From Clostridia bacterium (GTDB taxonomy: Bacteria > Bacillota > Clostridia > Christensenellales > Aristaeellaceae), in contig JAFSOC010000015.1 in NCBI GenBank assembly GCA_017447185.1, forward strand, positions 430,209-494,208: a stretch of 64,000 bases of DNA, read 5' to 3'. The translations under genes and the position numbers were made by a program. Of this stretch, positions 25,058-34,093 are shown in pieces. How positions within the stretch are numbered: the first letter of the stretch is position 1; each line of letters starts with the position of its first letter. Below the pieces are notes generated by a model that was not told the DNA's origin, searched no databases, and was given only the letters and a program-made list of their open reading frames with translations.

Positions 25058-26890
25058 TTATTTTGTTTCGGTCACTGTTTTCATTTTTTCTGCAAGCGTA
25101 TCGTAATCTGCAAGGTTATAACTTTCCTCATACGGAACCGGCAGGCACCCTGTATTGATCAAGGAAACAATCTCCGCCCTCCGCGGATCCTCCTCCTGCA
25201 GGTTGATTCCTGTGATACGCCAATGATTGTCTGTTTCCGGTGTCACAGGAGAATGCTGACTGAAGTATGCTACGATCATATCTCTGATGGATCCCGAAGA
25301 CTCCCATTCGCGTTTTCCGGAAACCAGATGCAGCGGCTTCAGGTTCGATGCATATCTGTAATTGCTGACCGCCAGCGTCAGCATCTGGTCATCCTCTAAT
25401 TCTTTTCCTTTGAATTTGACGTTCCTGACCCGTTCCCCTTTGGGCCTGGAAAGATCAATTTCATATTCAACGCCGCCGAATATATCGTGCTGATAGACCG
25501 GAAATTCCGGGTCAAATGAGATGTTGATATCCCCGGGTTTCCACGTGTTGTATGCGGATGCTGCCCATTCCATATATTGTTTTAGTTCTTTCCCGGTTAC
25601 AGGCACCCGGCAGAGCGTGTTATCATACATATAGATATCAAAGATATTTTCATAAGTGATCTCTCCTTCCGGAAGATCGCTTGTATCCTTGAATAAGGCG
25701 CAGGATGTTACATCGGCACCCGAGTTTTCCAGCTGCACTTTGAGAATGAGGTCAATCACCGCTGTATCCCGCAGCCGGCCTTCCGGAATGCCATGGATTT
25801 CATTTTCCGGCTGGAAGCGCGCTGTTGTCGATCCCAAAGGCGTCCCTTTTCCGGTTTCACTTTCTCCGCCGCGTATGTATGCAATGGCTGCTTCATGCGC
25901 CGTCTTTATTTCGGGGATGGAACGAAGTGCCTCCGAAGGTTTTTCCTCCGCCATATCAACAATCGTTTTTTCAATGCTGGTGATACGATGATTTGTATCC
26001 AGCATTATATCGATCCGTGCGATCTCCCTTCCTGCATTCCGAACACCTACCACCGGTATTCCGTTAATGGAATCATTTACGGTAATATGCATGTGAGCTG
26101 CCTGCAGGATATCAATTCCCGGATTGACTTCAGCAATCCGGATAGCGGAATCAGATCCCCCGTCTTCATCAAATTCGGCATATTCACCCATATGCGCAGA
26201 CACCAGGATCAGATCCGGCTCTGATCCGCTTTTCAGGATTTCTTCATATGCAGTTTGTACAGCCTGATCTGCAGCGGTAAACGTAGTTTCCCCGACCCCA
26301 TCCTTTTTGCCATCCCAGACAGGGACGTACGGCGTTACCACGCCGATCACCGCCATACGGATTCCGCCTCGGTCGACAATCGTCCATCCCTGTCCGGTGA
26401 TGGGCTTTCCGTCCTTATCCAGCGCATTTGCAGCCAGAACCGGGAACTTCGCCTGCCCGATAATCTTTTCCATGGTCCCGATGCCCCAATCGAATTCATG
26501 GTTTCCAAGAGTCATGGCATCGTATTTCATATAGTTCATCGCAATCATGACCGGATGTGGCTGGTTGGGCGTTTTATTAGCGATATCATCTGTCATAATC
26601 GTTCCCTGTATATCATCACCGCCGTCAATCAGAAAAACAACAGGGTTCTCTTCCCGCACACGTTGAATATAGGTATACAGCCTGGCCATGCCGTTATTCG
26701 TGGTTTCTTTGTTTTCTTCATACGAGAACCCCCAGATATTTCCATGCATATCTGACGTAGCCAGGATTACAACGTGGATTTCCTTTTCTTCTGCAGCTTC
26801 TTCCGTCCTTCCGTACGGAATCACAATCAACACTGCCATCAGAATGACTGTCAGCCAGGCGACTGTTTTATGGATTAACGTGTGCTTCAT
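25058..26890 (-). CDS. secreted bifunctional 2',3'-cyclic nucleotide phosphodiesterase / 5'(3')-nucleotidase
   Basis: A 610-aa calcineurin-like nucleotidase that would hydrolyse nucleotides outside the cell. The signal peptide spans residues 1-30. Metal-binding motifs of the metallophosphatase domain are DMHGN (47-51), DGGDDIQG near 90 and GNHEFDWG near 128, with later histidines in SAHMGEYAEF and AAHMHITV. The C-terminal 5'-nucleotidase domain begins near 380 (CALFKDTSDLPEGEITYENIFDI and YDNTLCRVPVTGKEL). AGGAAGG precedes ATG 26890. It is a single-gene unit flanked by AT-rich intergenic DNA. Confidence 0.88.
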   Translation of the reverse strand: MKHTLIHKTVAWLTVILMAVLIVIPYGRTEEAAEEKEIHVVILATSDMHGNIWGFSYEENKETTNNGMARLYTYIQRVREENPVVFLIDGGDDIQGTIMTDDIANKTPNQPHPVMIAMNYMKYDAMTLGNHEFDWGIGTMEKIIGQAKFPVLAANALDKDGKPITGQGWTIVDRGGIRMAVIGVVTPYVPVWDGKKDGVGETTFTAADQAVQTAYEEILKSGSEPDLILVSAHMGEYAEFDEDGGSDSAIRIAEVNPGIDILQAAHMHITVNDSINGIPVVGVRNAGREIARIDIMLDTNHRITSIEKTIVDMAEEKPSEALRSIPEIKTAHEAAIAYIRGGESETGKGTPLGSTTARFQPENEIHGIPEGRLRDTAVIDLILKVQLENSGADVTSCALFKDTSDLPEGEITYENIFDIYMYDNTLCRVPVTGKELKQYMEWAASAYNTWKPGDINISFDPEFPVYQHDIFGGVEYEIDLSRPKGERVRNVKFKGKELEDDQMLTLAVSNYRYASNLKPLHLVSGKREWESSGSIRDMIVAYFSQHSPVTPETDNHWRITGINLQEEDPRRAEIVSLINTGCLPVPYEESYNLADYDTLAEKMKTVTETK

Positions 26891-26949
26891 TCGCTGTCTT
26901 CCTTCCTGTATTCAGTATTGATGCATCTATATATATTTCTGTCTTTCGC

Positions 26950-26986
26950 AAAAAATCCGCAGGCGCTGTTCTGCATTGCGCCTGCG
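26950..26986 (-). terminator. terminator of the GH43 gene
   Basis: CGCAGGCGC (26986-26978) pairs with GCGCCTGCG (26966-26958), followed by six T (26955-26950). Confidence 0.85.
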
Positions 26987-27002
26987 AATAGTCCGGTATC
27001 AG

Positions 27003-27980
27003 TTATTGTTCGCCGTAAGGCCATACCTTTTCAATCGTACCGTCCTCATGGATCTTCAATTCCAGGAACTTTACGCATCTGCGGTGATTAATTCCGCCGG
27101 AAAGCTCGCAGTCGTGATAGAAGAGATACCACTTTCCATGGTATTCAACAATGGAATGGTGCGTAGTCCATCCAAGAACCGGTTCCATAATTCGGCCGCG
27201 ATAGGTATACGGTCCTTCCGGCCGGTCCGAAACAGCATATACCAGGTAGTGCGTTGTTCCCGTGGAATAGGAAAGGTAATACTTTCCGCCGAATTTGTGC
27301 ATCCAGGGGCCTTCAAAGTAGCGGCGGTCTTCATCACCGGCTTTCAGGGGGGCCCCGTTTTCGTCCAGTATCACCAGGTGTTTCGGCTCTGTTTTAAAGG
27401 ACTTCATATCATCTGTCAGTTCAGCGAACATCGGTCCGATGGCAGGTTCGTCTCCTTCCGGACGATGCGCATCCGGATCGAATGTGCCGTTCTGCCACAT
27501 TTCAAGCTGGCCGCCCCATAATCCACCATATACGATATAACTGCGCCCGTCATCGTCTGTCAGCACAGCGGGATCTATACTGTAACTGCCGGGAATATAG
27601 TCTTTTTCCGGTTCAAATGGACCTGCCGGATCATCTGACACAGCGACGCCCAGTCGGAAAATGCCTTCATGATCACGGGCCGGAAAATACAGATAATATT
27701 TCCCATTTTTACAGGCAGCGTCCGGCGCCCACATTTGCTTGCTGACCCATGGAACATCCTTCATATGTAAAGCGCATCCGTTATCCACGCAGGGTGCGTC
27801 CGGATTGTCCATGCTCAGCACGTGGTAATCCTCCATCTGGTATTCTCCGCCATCGTCATCATCATTGCCGGTATGCGGAATATCATGGGAAGGATAAATA
27901 TAAATCTTATCCTTAAAAGTATGCGCAGACGGATCAGCTGTAAAAATATGTGTCACTAAAGGTTTTCTTTGCTGGCTCAT
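27003..27980 (-). CDS. glycoside hydrolase family 43 (beta-xylosidase/arabinofuranosidase type)
   Basis: A 325-aa five-bladed beta-propeller glycosidase without signal peptide, hence cytoplasmic and acting on imported xylo- or arabino-oligosaccharides. The expected three acidic residues are visible: the general base in TADPSAH (16), the pKa modulator in SIDPAVL near 135, and the acid in YFEGPWM near 215. The strands WAPDAA and YYLSYSTGTTHY are typical blades. It lacks the extra C-terminal sandwich found in large beta-xylosidases. GAGGGGG is upstream of ATG 27980. Confidence 0.88.
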   Translation of the reverse strand: MSQQRKPLVTHIFTADPSAHTFKDKIYIYPSHDIPHTGNDDDDGGEYQMEDYHVLSMDNPDAPCVDNGCALHMKDVPWVSKQMWAPDAACKNGKYYLYFPARDHEGIFRLGVAVSDDPAGPFEPEKDYIPGSYSIDPAVLTDDDGRSYIVYGGLWGGQLEMWQNGTFDPDAHRPEGDEPAIGPMFAELTDDMKSFKTEPKHLVILDENGAPLKAGDEDRRYFEGPWMHKFGGKYYLSYSTGTTHYLVYAVSDRPEGPYTYRGRIMEPVLGWTTHHSIVEYHGKWYLFYHDCELSGGINHRRCVKFLELKIHEDGTIEKVWPYGEQ

Positions 27981-28026
27981 TTTCGATGCCCCCTCATATG
28001 TTTCCTTCCGGGTAACTGCCGGTAAA

Positions 28027-28608
28027 TTATTTCCAGATTTCGACGCTCCCGGTTTCCCCGTTTTTCAGCACATAGAACAGTTTGTTTTCGTCAATGCGTA
28101 CATACACATTTGTGGCATTCTTCGGAACCTTTTTCGCAATTTCTTCTGTAGTAATTGTACCGCCCATGGGGCTCTGGATTTCAATCGCAAGATGGCCGAC
28201 GGCCTTCAGCTTTGCAGGGGTACTTACAGATTTCTGGACCTTCTCCCCGGCAGATTTTACCTTTCCCTTTACCGTGCCGGCAGCCTTGCGGATGTTTTTC
28301 TTGTCAGAAATCTTATGGGCCACAACCGCTTCCCGGATATCTTCTGCCTGGTTTTTGGCTGCTTCAGCTTTTTTCTCCATAGTATGTTTCACACTACGGA
28401 CCTTTTTCTTGTCGTCAATTTTGTGCGCAACAACCGATTCCCGGATATCTTCCGCCTGGTTTCTGGCAGCTTCGGCTTTCTTTTCCATGGTGCGTTTTGC
28501 GCCGCGGACCGTTTTTTTCACTTCAATTTTGTTTGCCGCAACCTTATCTTTGAGCTGGCTGGTTTTTGCAGCTTTGTTTTCGGTTGTTTCATTTTTCTTT
28601 GCAGTCAT
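28027..28608 (-). CDS. DUF6465-type protein with lysine-rich 36-residue repeats
   Basis: A 193-aa protein. The C-terminal 60 residues (IEIQSPMGGTITTEEIAKKV...VYVRIDENKLFYVLKNG) match the compact domain I associate with Clostridial DUF6465 proteins. The N-terminal part holds two nearly identical 36-residue blocks of the form KI-KK-VR-K-TMEKKAEAAxNQAEDIRExVVA and a third degenerate block, lysine-rich and helical. This gives the protein the look of a DNA- or polyanion-binding helical tail. ATG 28608 has GGTGAT upstream; a TTG two codons earlier is less likely. Function unknown. Confidence 0.75.
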   Translation of the reverse strand: MTAKKNETTENKAAKTSQLKDKVAANKIEVKKTVRGAKRTMEKKAEAARNQAEDIRESVVAHKIDDKKKVRSVKHTMEKKAEAAKNQAEDIREAVVAHKISDKKNIRKAAGTVKGKVKSAGEKVQKSVSTPAKLKAVGHLAIEIQSPMGGTITTEEIAKKVPKNATNVYVRIDENKLFYVLKNGETGSVEIWK

Positions 28609-28740
28609 TTTCAAATCACCATTCCTTTCATTCTTTCTGTTATCATATCATACAACGGGCCAAAAGAAAATTCCTGTTTTGTTTTATATTTCAACCGGAT
28701 TTGCAAATAGCATCTCCGTTATTTGCTCTGATAAGATCGT

Positions 28741-28768
28741 TTGCAAAAGTACATATTTCGTGTATAAT
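28741..28768 (+). promoter_or_regulatory. promoter of the duplicated-domain secreted protein
   Basis: TTGCAA (28741-28746), 16-bp spacer, TATAAT (28763-28768) with TG directly before it. Confidence 0.75.
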
Positions 28769-28820
28769 CATTTTGCGGATTACCGCATACAACACAAAAC
28801 AACTATATGGAGGTAACCAG

Positions 28821-29573
28821 ATGCGTAACATGAAACTCTTTGCTCTCCTGCTTGCTCTCGTCATGATTTTCTCCTGCACGGCTGTGCTGGCGGAAGATGA
28901 GACAATCTGCACCTACACAATCTACAACATCACCGGTGAAACAATCAAGGAACTGTACCTGGTTGACAACGTCACCGGTGAAAAGGGCGAAAACCTGGTC
29001 GGTGAAAACGGCCTGGCGAATGAAGCAAACATTGCCATCCAGGGCGAAAATTATGATGGCTATGTAAAAACCCTGCTGTTCATCACTGAAAGCGGAGCCG
29101 AGTCTTCTTTTGACACCCTGCATTTTGAAACCGTTCCGATTACTCTTCTGCCGAAAAACGTTATCCCGGATGACGCCACGCAGGAAGAAATCGACGCTCT
29201 GACAAGTGCGACCCCCATCAGCTTCATGGTCCCTTTCATTTCCTGTGAATACACCATCTGCAACCAGACCGGCGAAACTGTGAAATCCATTACCTTCACC
29301 GATAAATATACAGGCCAGGTTGAGGAAATTCTGGATGAGATTTATTATCAGACCGAACTGAAAGATGGCGAAACCACTTCCTTTGTTTTCGACGCCAAGG
29401 CTGACGAAACCGACAAGGACCACTATGAACAGAGCCTGAAGTTCGTAACGGAAAGCGGCCGCGAAGGTGAATTCGCAACTCTGCACTTCGAAACCGTAAC
29501 GATCAATCTTCTCTCTCAGGATGCGATGACCGGTGCAACGCCCATCAGCTTCAGCATGACTGTGGATGAATGA
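28821..29573 (+). CDS. secreted protein with a duplicated domain, unknown function
   Basis: A 250-aa protein with a signal peptide (1-23, cleavage after VLA). The mature part is two copies of one beta domain. Copy 1 starts CTYTIYNITGETIKELYLVD and copy 2 starts CEYTICNQTGETVKSITFTD. Both continue with a KxLxFxTESGxExxFxTLHFETVxITLL strand and end in SATPISF or GATPISF. ATG 28821 has GGAGG seven bases upstream. It is a monocistronic unit with its own promoter and terminator. Extracellular binding or a structural role is likely, but I do not recognise the family. Confidence 0.78.
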   Translation: MRNMKLFALLLALVMIFSCTAVLAEDETICTYTIYNITGETIKELYLVDNVTGEKGENLVGENGLANEANIAIQGENYDGYVKTLLFITESGAESSFDTLHFETVPITLLPKNVIPDDATQEEIDALTSATPISFMVPFISCEYTICNQTGETVKSITFTDKYTGQVEEILDEIYYQTELKDGETTSFVFDAKADETDKDHYEQSLKFVTESGREGEFATLHFETVTINLLSQDAMTGATPISFSMTVDE

Positions 29574-29598
29574 TCAGAAAAGGCAAAATTGTCTCCGA

Positions 29599-29631
29599 AG
29601 GCGGTTCGTTTTGACCGAACCGCCTCTTTTT
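29599..29631 (+). terminator. intrinsic terminator
   Basis: AGGCGGTTCG (29599-29608) pairs with CGAACCGCCT (29616-29625), then CTTTTT. Confidence 0.95.
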
Positions 29632-29750
29632 GTATGCATCATCGCCTGCCTGTAAAAAGGTTGTTTTTTCCCGTTCAATACGCTATCCTGTTGTTGATCC
29701 GAAACATAAAACCCCTGATATGAACGAAACAGCACGGAGGAATCAGCGGC

Positions 29751-30497
29751 ATGTTCATTATGGATGACGGGATCAGGCTTAACATCAGGCTTGATATGCC
29801 CCTTCAACAGCAAAATGCCAGGTGTCCGATGGTGATTGTGATTCACGGTTTTACAGGTTATATGGAAGAACGTCATATTGTAGCCGTTTCGCAGACATTC
29901 AACAGCATGGGTTTTTCCACGCTGCGCGCAGAAATGTATGGTCACGGCGCCAGCGGCGGGAAATTTGAGAATCATACCCTTTACAAATGGATATCCAACA
30001 TCCTCACAGTAATCGATTATGCCAGGAAACTGGATTTTGTAACAGACCTTTATCTTTGCGGGCATTCACAGGGCGGACTTACAGTGATGCTGGCCGCAGC
30101 GATGAAATGTGATGTGATCAAAGGCGTGATTCCCCTTTCACCGGCCTGGATGATTCCGGAGGAAGCCCGAAGCGGAATATTCCTGGGCCGGAATTTTGAT
30201 CCGGATCATATTCCGGACGCGCTTCCCGGCTGGGGCAATCATGGACTGAAAGATCATTATCTGCGTATTGCACAGTCCATCCATGTGGAAGATGCCATCC
30301 GTTGCTACAACGGTCCTGTTCTGATTATTCACGGAGATCAGGATGAAACCGTTCCGGTGGAATACGGCATCAAAGCTGCAGATATGTACAGAAACAGCAA
30401 ACTGGTTCTGATTCCCGGAGATACACATTGCTACGATCACCATCTGGACCAGGTGCTCCGGGCGATCCGGGATAACTTCCCTTTCCGGACAGTATAG
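29751..30497 (+). CDS. alpha/beta hydrolase (esterase, cinnamoyl-esterase-like)
   Basis: A 248-aa serine hydrolase. HGFTG near 33 forms the oxyanion hole, GHSQGG near 105 holds the nucleophile serine, the aspartate is in HGDQDETVP near 200 and the histidine in DTHCYDHH near 225. Overall the pattern resembles the cytosolic feruloyl/cinnamoyl esterases of gut Firmicutes, which release hydroxycinnamates from plant xylan. This would suit the neighbouring GH43, but the substrate is inferred. GGAGG lies ten bases before ATG 29751; ATG 29760 is an alternative. Confidence 0.8.
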   Translation: MFIMDDGIRLNIRLDMPLQQQNARCPMVIVIHGFTGYMEERHIVAVSQTFNSMGFSTLRAEMYGHGASGGKFENHTLYKWISNILTVIDYARKLDFVTDLYLCGHSQGGLTVMLAAAMKCDVIKGVIPLSPAWMIPEEARSGIFLGRNFDPDHIPDALPGWGNHGLKDHYLRIAQSIHVEDAIRCYNGPVLIIHGDQDETVPVEYGIKAADMYRNSKLVLIPGDTHCYDHHLDQVLRAIRDNFPFRTV

Positions 30498-30598
30498 AAT
30501 GCTTCCCTTTATCATAAATATGCAATTTGACATTGCCGAACAGCATCACTTGCTATAGAATAGATTGAGGCTAAACTGATAATGGAGTATGGGGTTTA

Positions 30599-31321
30599 AT
30601 GATCTACGCTACTTCTGACATTCACGGTTATCCCCTTGATTCCTTCCTGCGCATGCTGGACAGCGCCGGCTTCGGTGATACGGATACACTGTATGTACTT
30701 GGAGATGTGATCGACCGGAACGGAGACGGCGGCATTGCCATGCTTCGCTGGATCATGAATACTCCCAATGTGCGGTTCCTTCTCGGGAACCATGAGAAAA
30801 TGCTTTTATCCTGCACCTTCCTGTATGACGGAATTGACGATGGCACTGAAACCGAGCTCCTGGATCCGGACCGTCTTCACGCGCTGATGCGCTGGATGCG
30901 TAACGGATGTGAACCCACCATGAATTCCCTGCAGGCATTGAAGGAATCCGATCCGGAAGCCTTGAACAGTTTGTTTGCATTTCTGGAAAGCGCACCGTTG
31001 TACATGAAGGTCAGCGCATGCGGGCGTGATTTTGTGCTGGTTCACTCCGGATTTGAAAACTTTTCTCCGGAACGGGAACTGGCAGACTATGAGCCGGATG
31101 AACTGCTCTGGTATCGTCCTTACGCAGAAGAACGCTTTTTTTCGAATATGATGACCGTTCTGGGACATACACCGACAGGCTACCGGTTTGGCGAGACCGG
31201 AAAAATGTTCCTGACAGACACATGGGTGGATATTGATGTAGGCGCAGCCTCCGGAAAAGCTCCGATGCTGCTTCGTCTGGACGATATGAAGGCTTTTTAC
31301 TGGCCGCCTGAAGATCAGTAA
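30599..31321 (+). CDS. PPP-type metallophosphoesterase (serine/threonine phosphatase-like)
   Basis: A 240-aa two-metal phosphoesterase with the classic blocks in order: SDIHG (6-10), GDVIDRN (38-44), GNHE (65-68), LVHSGF near 145 and GHTPTG near 185. The chain is short, as in bacterial PPP phosphatases of the PrpA/PrpB type. Substrates may be phosphoproteins or small phosphate esters. No signal peptide. The region upstream (30534-30561) has TTGCCG-17-TAGAAT as a possible promoter. Confidence 0.87.
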   Translation: MIYATSDIHGYPLDSFLRMLDSAGFGDTDTLYVLGDVIDRNGDGGIAMLRWIMNTPNVRFLLGNHEKMLLSCTFLYDGIDDGTETELLDPDRLHALMRWMRNGCEPTMNSLQALKESDPEALNSLFAFLESAPLYMKVSACGRDFVLVHSGFENFSPERELADYEPDELLWYRPYAEERFFSNMMTVLGHTPTGYRFGETGKMFLTDTWVDIDVGAASGKAPMLLRLDDMKAFYWPPEDQ

Positions 31322-31359
31322 AATATTTGTATTCCAGGATGTATCAAGGAGGAAATGTA

Positions 31360-32205
31360 ATGTTTCGCAGAACTGTAACCCTTCTTCTCTCCGCAGCTCT
31401 GATCCTGATCTGTTTTTCTTCTGCCCGGGCAGAAGAATCAGGCCTGTTTGATAAACTTTCGCGCATGGACGGTGCGGACGAACGGCTTCCGCTTCTTGAA
31501 AAGGCAGCTGAAAATGTATCTTCTGTCCTTACGGCGGATCCTTACACCGTTGAAATCTGTCAGGTCTATTATGAAGGAGACCGGATCTGGATTTCTTACC
31601 GGGCAAAAGGAGCGAACATCCAGATCCAGGACGGCCTGGACCTGGAAAATGGTGTCTATGCGGATATCACTGCGGGAGACTGGACTGTCCTGGATGACGG
31701 CTCCATCATCGGATGGAAAGAATGTGCTCTTCCGGATGGAAGCGAAGCAGATCCCCAGACTTTCTATCTCGTTTTCGGAAAATCCTATGAACACCGGGTG
31801 GGGATCACTGTCCGCCGGAATCCATACGAACAGTTCCTGCAGGGTTCCTCTTCAGCGGCATCCTGTCCGGCACAGGCAGATCTGGCAATGGGAAGAGTGG
31901 ATCTGAGCGGTTCCGTCCTGCTGAACGCTCCGGATCAGGCTTCCAGCTGGCTGGCATGGCAGGAAGGAAAGGAAGGTTCCGGCACAGACGTCATTTCCTG
32001 CTGGAATCTCTATCAGAACGGAAGTCAGGTTGCTTATGACCTCTACGGAGCATCCAGTGTCCTTGACTCCGGTGAGATTCTTTTTGAAGTAGTCTTTCCC
32101 CGTCCGGATGATGTCAACGGTTTGTCTCTTGTACCGGAGTATTTGGAAGCCGGCGAAAAGCCGGATGAAGCCATTGCCCTGACTGTTTCCGTCCCCGGGA
32201 ATTGA
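31360..32205 (+). CDS. secreted protein, unknown function
   Basis: A 281-aa protein with a signal peptide MFRRTVTLLLSAALILICF...ARA and a mature acidic part that begins EESGLFDKLSRMDG. It contains alternating strands and a repeated theme of aromatic/acid clusters (YYEGDRIWISY) but no motif I recognise. ATG 31360 has AGGAGG seven bases upstream; the longer frame to 31327 is not supported. It is 38 bp downstream of the phosphoesterase gene and may be co-transcribed with it. Confidence 0.7.
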   Translation: MFRRTVTLLLSAALILICFSSARAEESGLFDKLSRMDGADERLPLLEKAAENVSSVLTADPYTVEICQVYYEGDRIWISYRAKGANIQIQDGLDLENGVYADITAGDWTVLDDGSIIGWKECALPDGSEADPQTFYLVFGKSYEHRVGITVRRNPYEQFLQGSSSAASCPAQADLAMGRVDLSGSVLLNAPDQASSWLAWQEGKEGSGTDVISCWNLYQNGSQVAYDLYGASSVLDSGEILFEVVFPRPDDVNGLSLVPEYLEAGEKPDEAIALTVSVPGN

Positions 32206-32266
32206 GCTTTTCGTCCCGTAAAGTTTCCCATCCGTTTACATATAATGACAGCTGGAGGTATTCTTT

Positions 32267-33340
32267 ATGAAAATGACTTTTCGCTGGTATGGCCACAACA
32301 CCGATCCGATTCCTCTGAAATATGTAAAACAGATCCCCGGCATGACCGGCCTGATGGGCTTGCTGGAAAAACCTGCCGGTGTGGATTGGCCGGAGGAGGA
32401 ATTTGTTGCCCTGAAAAAGGAAGTGAACAATGCCGGCCTCGAAATCGAAGTGATCGAATCCGTCAATGTACATGAGGATATTAAACTGGGAGTTCCCCGC
32501 AGGGACGAATACATTTCCAACTATATTTCCACCATCCGGATGCTTGCGAAGCATGGTGTGAAAGTGATTATCTATAATTTTATGCCGGTATTTGACTGGC
32601 TGCGTACAGACCTGGCGCGCATCATCCCGGAGGATGGAAGCAACAGCCTGTACTTTGATGAGAAGGATCTCGGAGAAATGGGGCCGCTGGAAATCGTCCG
32701 GAAAACAGCGGAAGGAAGCCGCGGTTTTACGCTTCCCGGGTGGGAGCCGGAACGGCTTTCCCTCCTTGAAACAACACTGAAACAATATGAATCAGTAGGT
32801 CCGGATGACCTGCGGAAAAATTTCAAATATTTCCTCGATGCTATTATCCCGGTGTGTGAGGAAACCGGTGTGCGTATGGCTTGCCATCCGGATGATCCGG
32901 CATGGCCGATTTTCGGCCTGCCTCGTATTACCCACAGTGTTGAGGATTTTGATAAGATGGTGCAGCTGCATGACAGCCCCGCTAACACGCTCTGCCTTTG
33001 CACAGGTTCCCTCGGGAGCAATCCGGATAACGACATCCCTGCAGCGATTCGTCATTTTGGTAAAATGAACCGGATCGGTGCAATGCATGTACGGAACATT
33101 AAGTACCTCGGACCGCATCATTTCCGCGAAGCTGCGCATCTGTCCTCTGCCGGAGATCTGGATCTGTACGAAATCATGAAAGCTGTATATGAAGCCGTCC
33201 CGGATACTTATATCCGTCCCGATCATGGACGGATGATCTGGGATGAGCAGGGCCGTCCCGGATACGGCCTGTATGACCGGGCTCTTGGAGCAGCTTATCT
33301 CAACGGTCTGTGGGAAGCAATCGTAAAAGAAAACGGGTAA
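32267..33340 (+). CDS. uxuA: mannonate dehydratase
   Basis: Dehydrates D-mannonate to 2-keto-3-deoxygluconate in glucuronate breakdown. The 357-aa enzyme is the TIM-barrel UxuA type: MKMTFRWYGHNTDPIPLKYVKQIPG at the start, the HPDDP metal-site block, MHVRN, and the C-terminal RPDHGRMIWDE. Length is normal. A TATAAT at 32241-32246 and TGGAGG at 32253-32258 precede ATG 32267. No other uronate genes are in the window, so the pathway is completed elsewhere. Confidence 0.93.
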   Translation: MKMTFRWYGHNTDPIPLKYVKQIPGMTGLMGLLEKPAGVDWPEEEFVALKKEVNNAGLEIEVIESVNVHEDIKLGVPRRDEYISNYISTIRMLAKHGVKVIIYNFMPVFDWLRTDLARIIPEDGSNSLYFDEKDLGEMGPLEIVRKTAEGSRGFTLPGWEPERLSLLETTLKQYESVGPDDLRKNFKYFLDAIIPVCEETGVRMACHPDDPAWPIFGLPRITHSVEDFDKMVQLHDSPANTLCLCTGSLGSNPDNDIPAAIRHFGKMNRIGAMHVRNIKYLGPHHFREAAHLSSAGDLDLYEIMKAVYEAVPDTYIRPDHGRMIWDEQGRPGYGLYDRALGAAYLNGLWEAIVKENG

Positions 33341-33362
33341 GCCTCAGGCTTTCCCGTCTGTT
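33333..33362 (+). terminator. terminator overlapping the uxuA stop
   Basis: ACGGG-T-AAGCC pairs with GGCTT-T-CCCGT (one internal T-T mismatch), ending in TGTTTTC. The TAA stop lies in the 5' arm. Confidence 0.75.
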
Positions 33363-33364
33363 TT

Positions 33365-34084
33365 CTATTCTCCAAGAGGTTTTGATTTGGGCATTCCCGC
33401 CTTCCGCGGATAAGCGGAGGCGGTTTTTTCTGTCTTTCGCACCGGTAGTATAATGTGTTCCCACTCTCTTCCTTCCACTGTGCAGGAAACAGGCATTTCG
33501 AGCCGCCCGCCAAGCAGGTGCGCAGCGAGCCGTCCTGCCATCAGTTCCTTTTCAAGTGCCGGCCCTTTCCAGCACAGCGCGCATCCTCCGACCCGGACAA
33601 ATGGCAGCAGGTACTCGCACAGAACGTTCAGTGGTGCAACCGCCCGGGCACAGGCATAATCGAATTGTTCCCTCAGCTTTTTGTCGCGCCCTCCGGTTTC
33701 TGCCCGGTCGTGCAGCAGACACACATTCCCGGTGCCTGTCTTCTCTGCCACTGCTTCCAGGAAATTCAGCCTCTTCTGCTGTGCGTCCATCAGGGTTACC
33801 TTACTTTCAGGCAGTGCCAGTGCAAGCACCATGCCCGGAAAGCCAGCGCCGGTTCCCACATCGATGATGGAAGCATCAGGCCGCAGGAGTTCCGTACAGA
33901 GAATTGCAAGGCTGTCTATAAAATGACGGTCCAGCAGTTCATCATCTTCACCGGCCGCAGTAAGATCCATGCGCTGGTTCCATTCCTGCAGGAGGCGCAG
34001 ATAAATTTCCAGTTTTTCCGGCAGTTCCGTGTGAAATGGAATCCCGTTCCGTTCCAGTGCCCCGGCAATCTGTTCACAGTCCAT
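33365..34084 (-). CDS. rsmG: 16S rRNA (guanine527-N7)-methyltransferase
   Basis: Methylates G527 of 16S rRNA; its loss gives low-level streptomycin resistance in many bacteria. The 239-aa enzyme has the SAM site IIDVGTGAGFPGM near 73-85, the LTAA and DRHFIDSL blocks before it, and ARAVAPLNVLCEY. Last gene of the long minus-strand run that begins at priA. Only 9 bp separate it from the SanA-like gene. In many Firmicutes rsmG follows mnmE-mnmG; here mnmG is missing between. Confidence 0.94.
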   Translation of the reverse strand: MDCEQIAGALERNGIPFHTELPEKLEIYLRLLQEWNQRMDLTAAGEDDELLDRHFIDSLAILCTELLRPDASIIDVGTGAGFPGMVLALALPESKVTLMDAQQKRLNFLEAVAEKTGTGNVCLLHDRAETGGRDKKLREQFDYACARAVAPLNVLCEYLLPFVRVGGCALCWKGPALEKELMAGRLAAHLLGGRLEMPVSCTVEGREWEHIILPVRKTEKTASAYPRKAGMPKSKPLGE

Positions 34085-34093
34085 ACAATTCTC

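Noticed and set aside
28566-28820. N-terminal extension of the duplicated-domain gene to 28566.
   Set aside because: The signal peptide starts at 28821 with a clear ribosome binding site; the upstream part overlaps the opposite DUF6465 gene and lies before the promoter.
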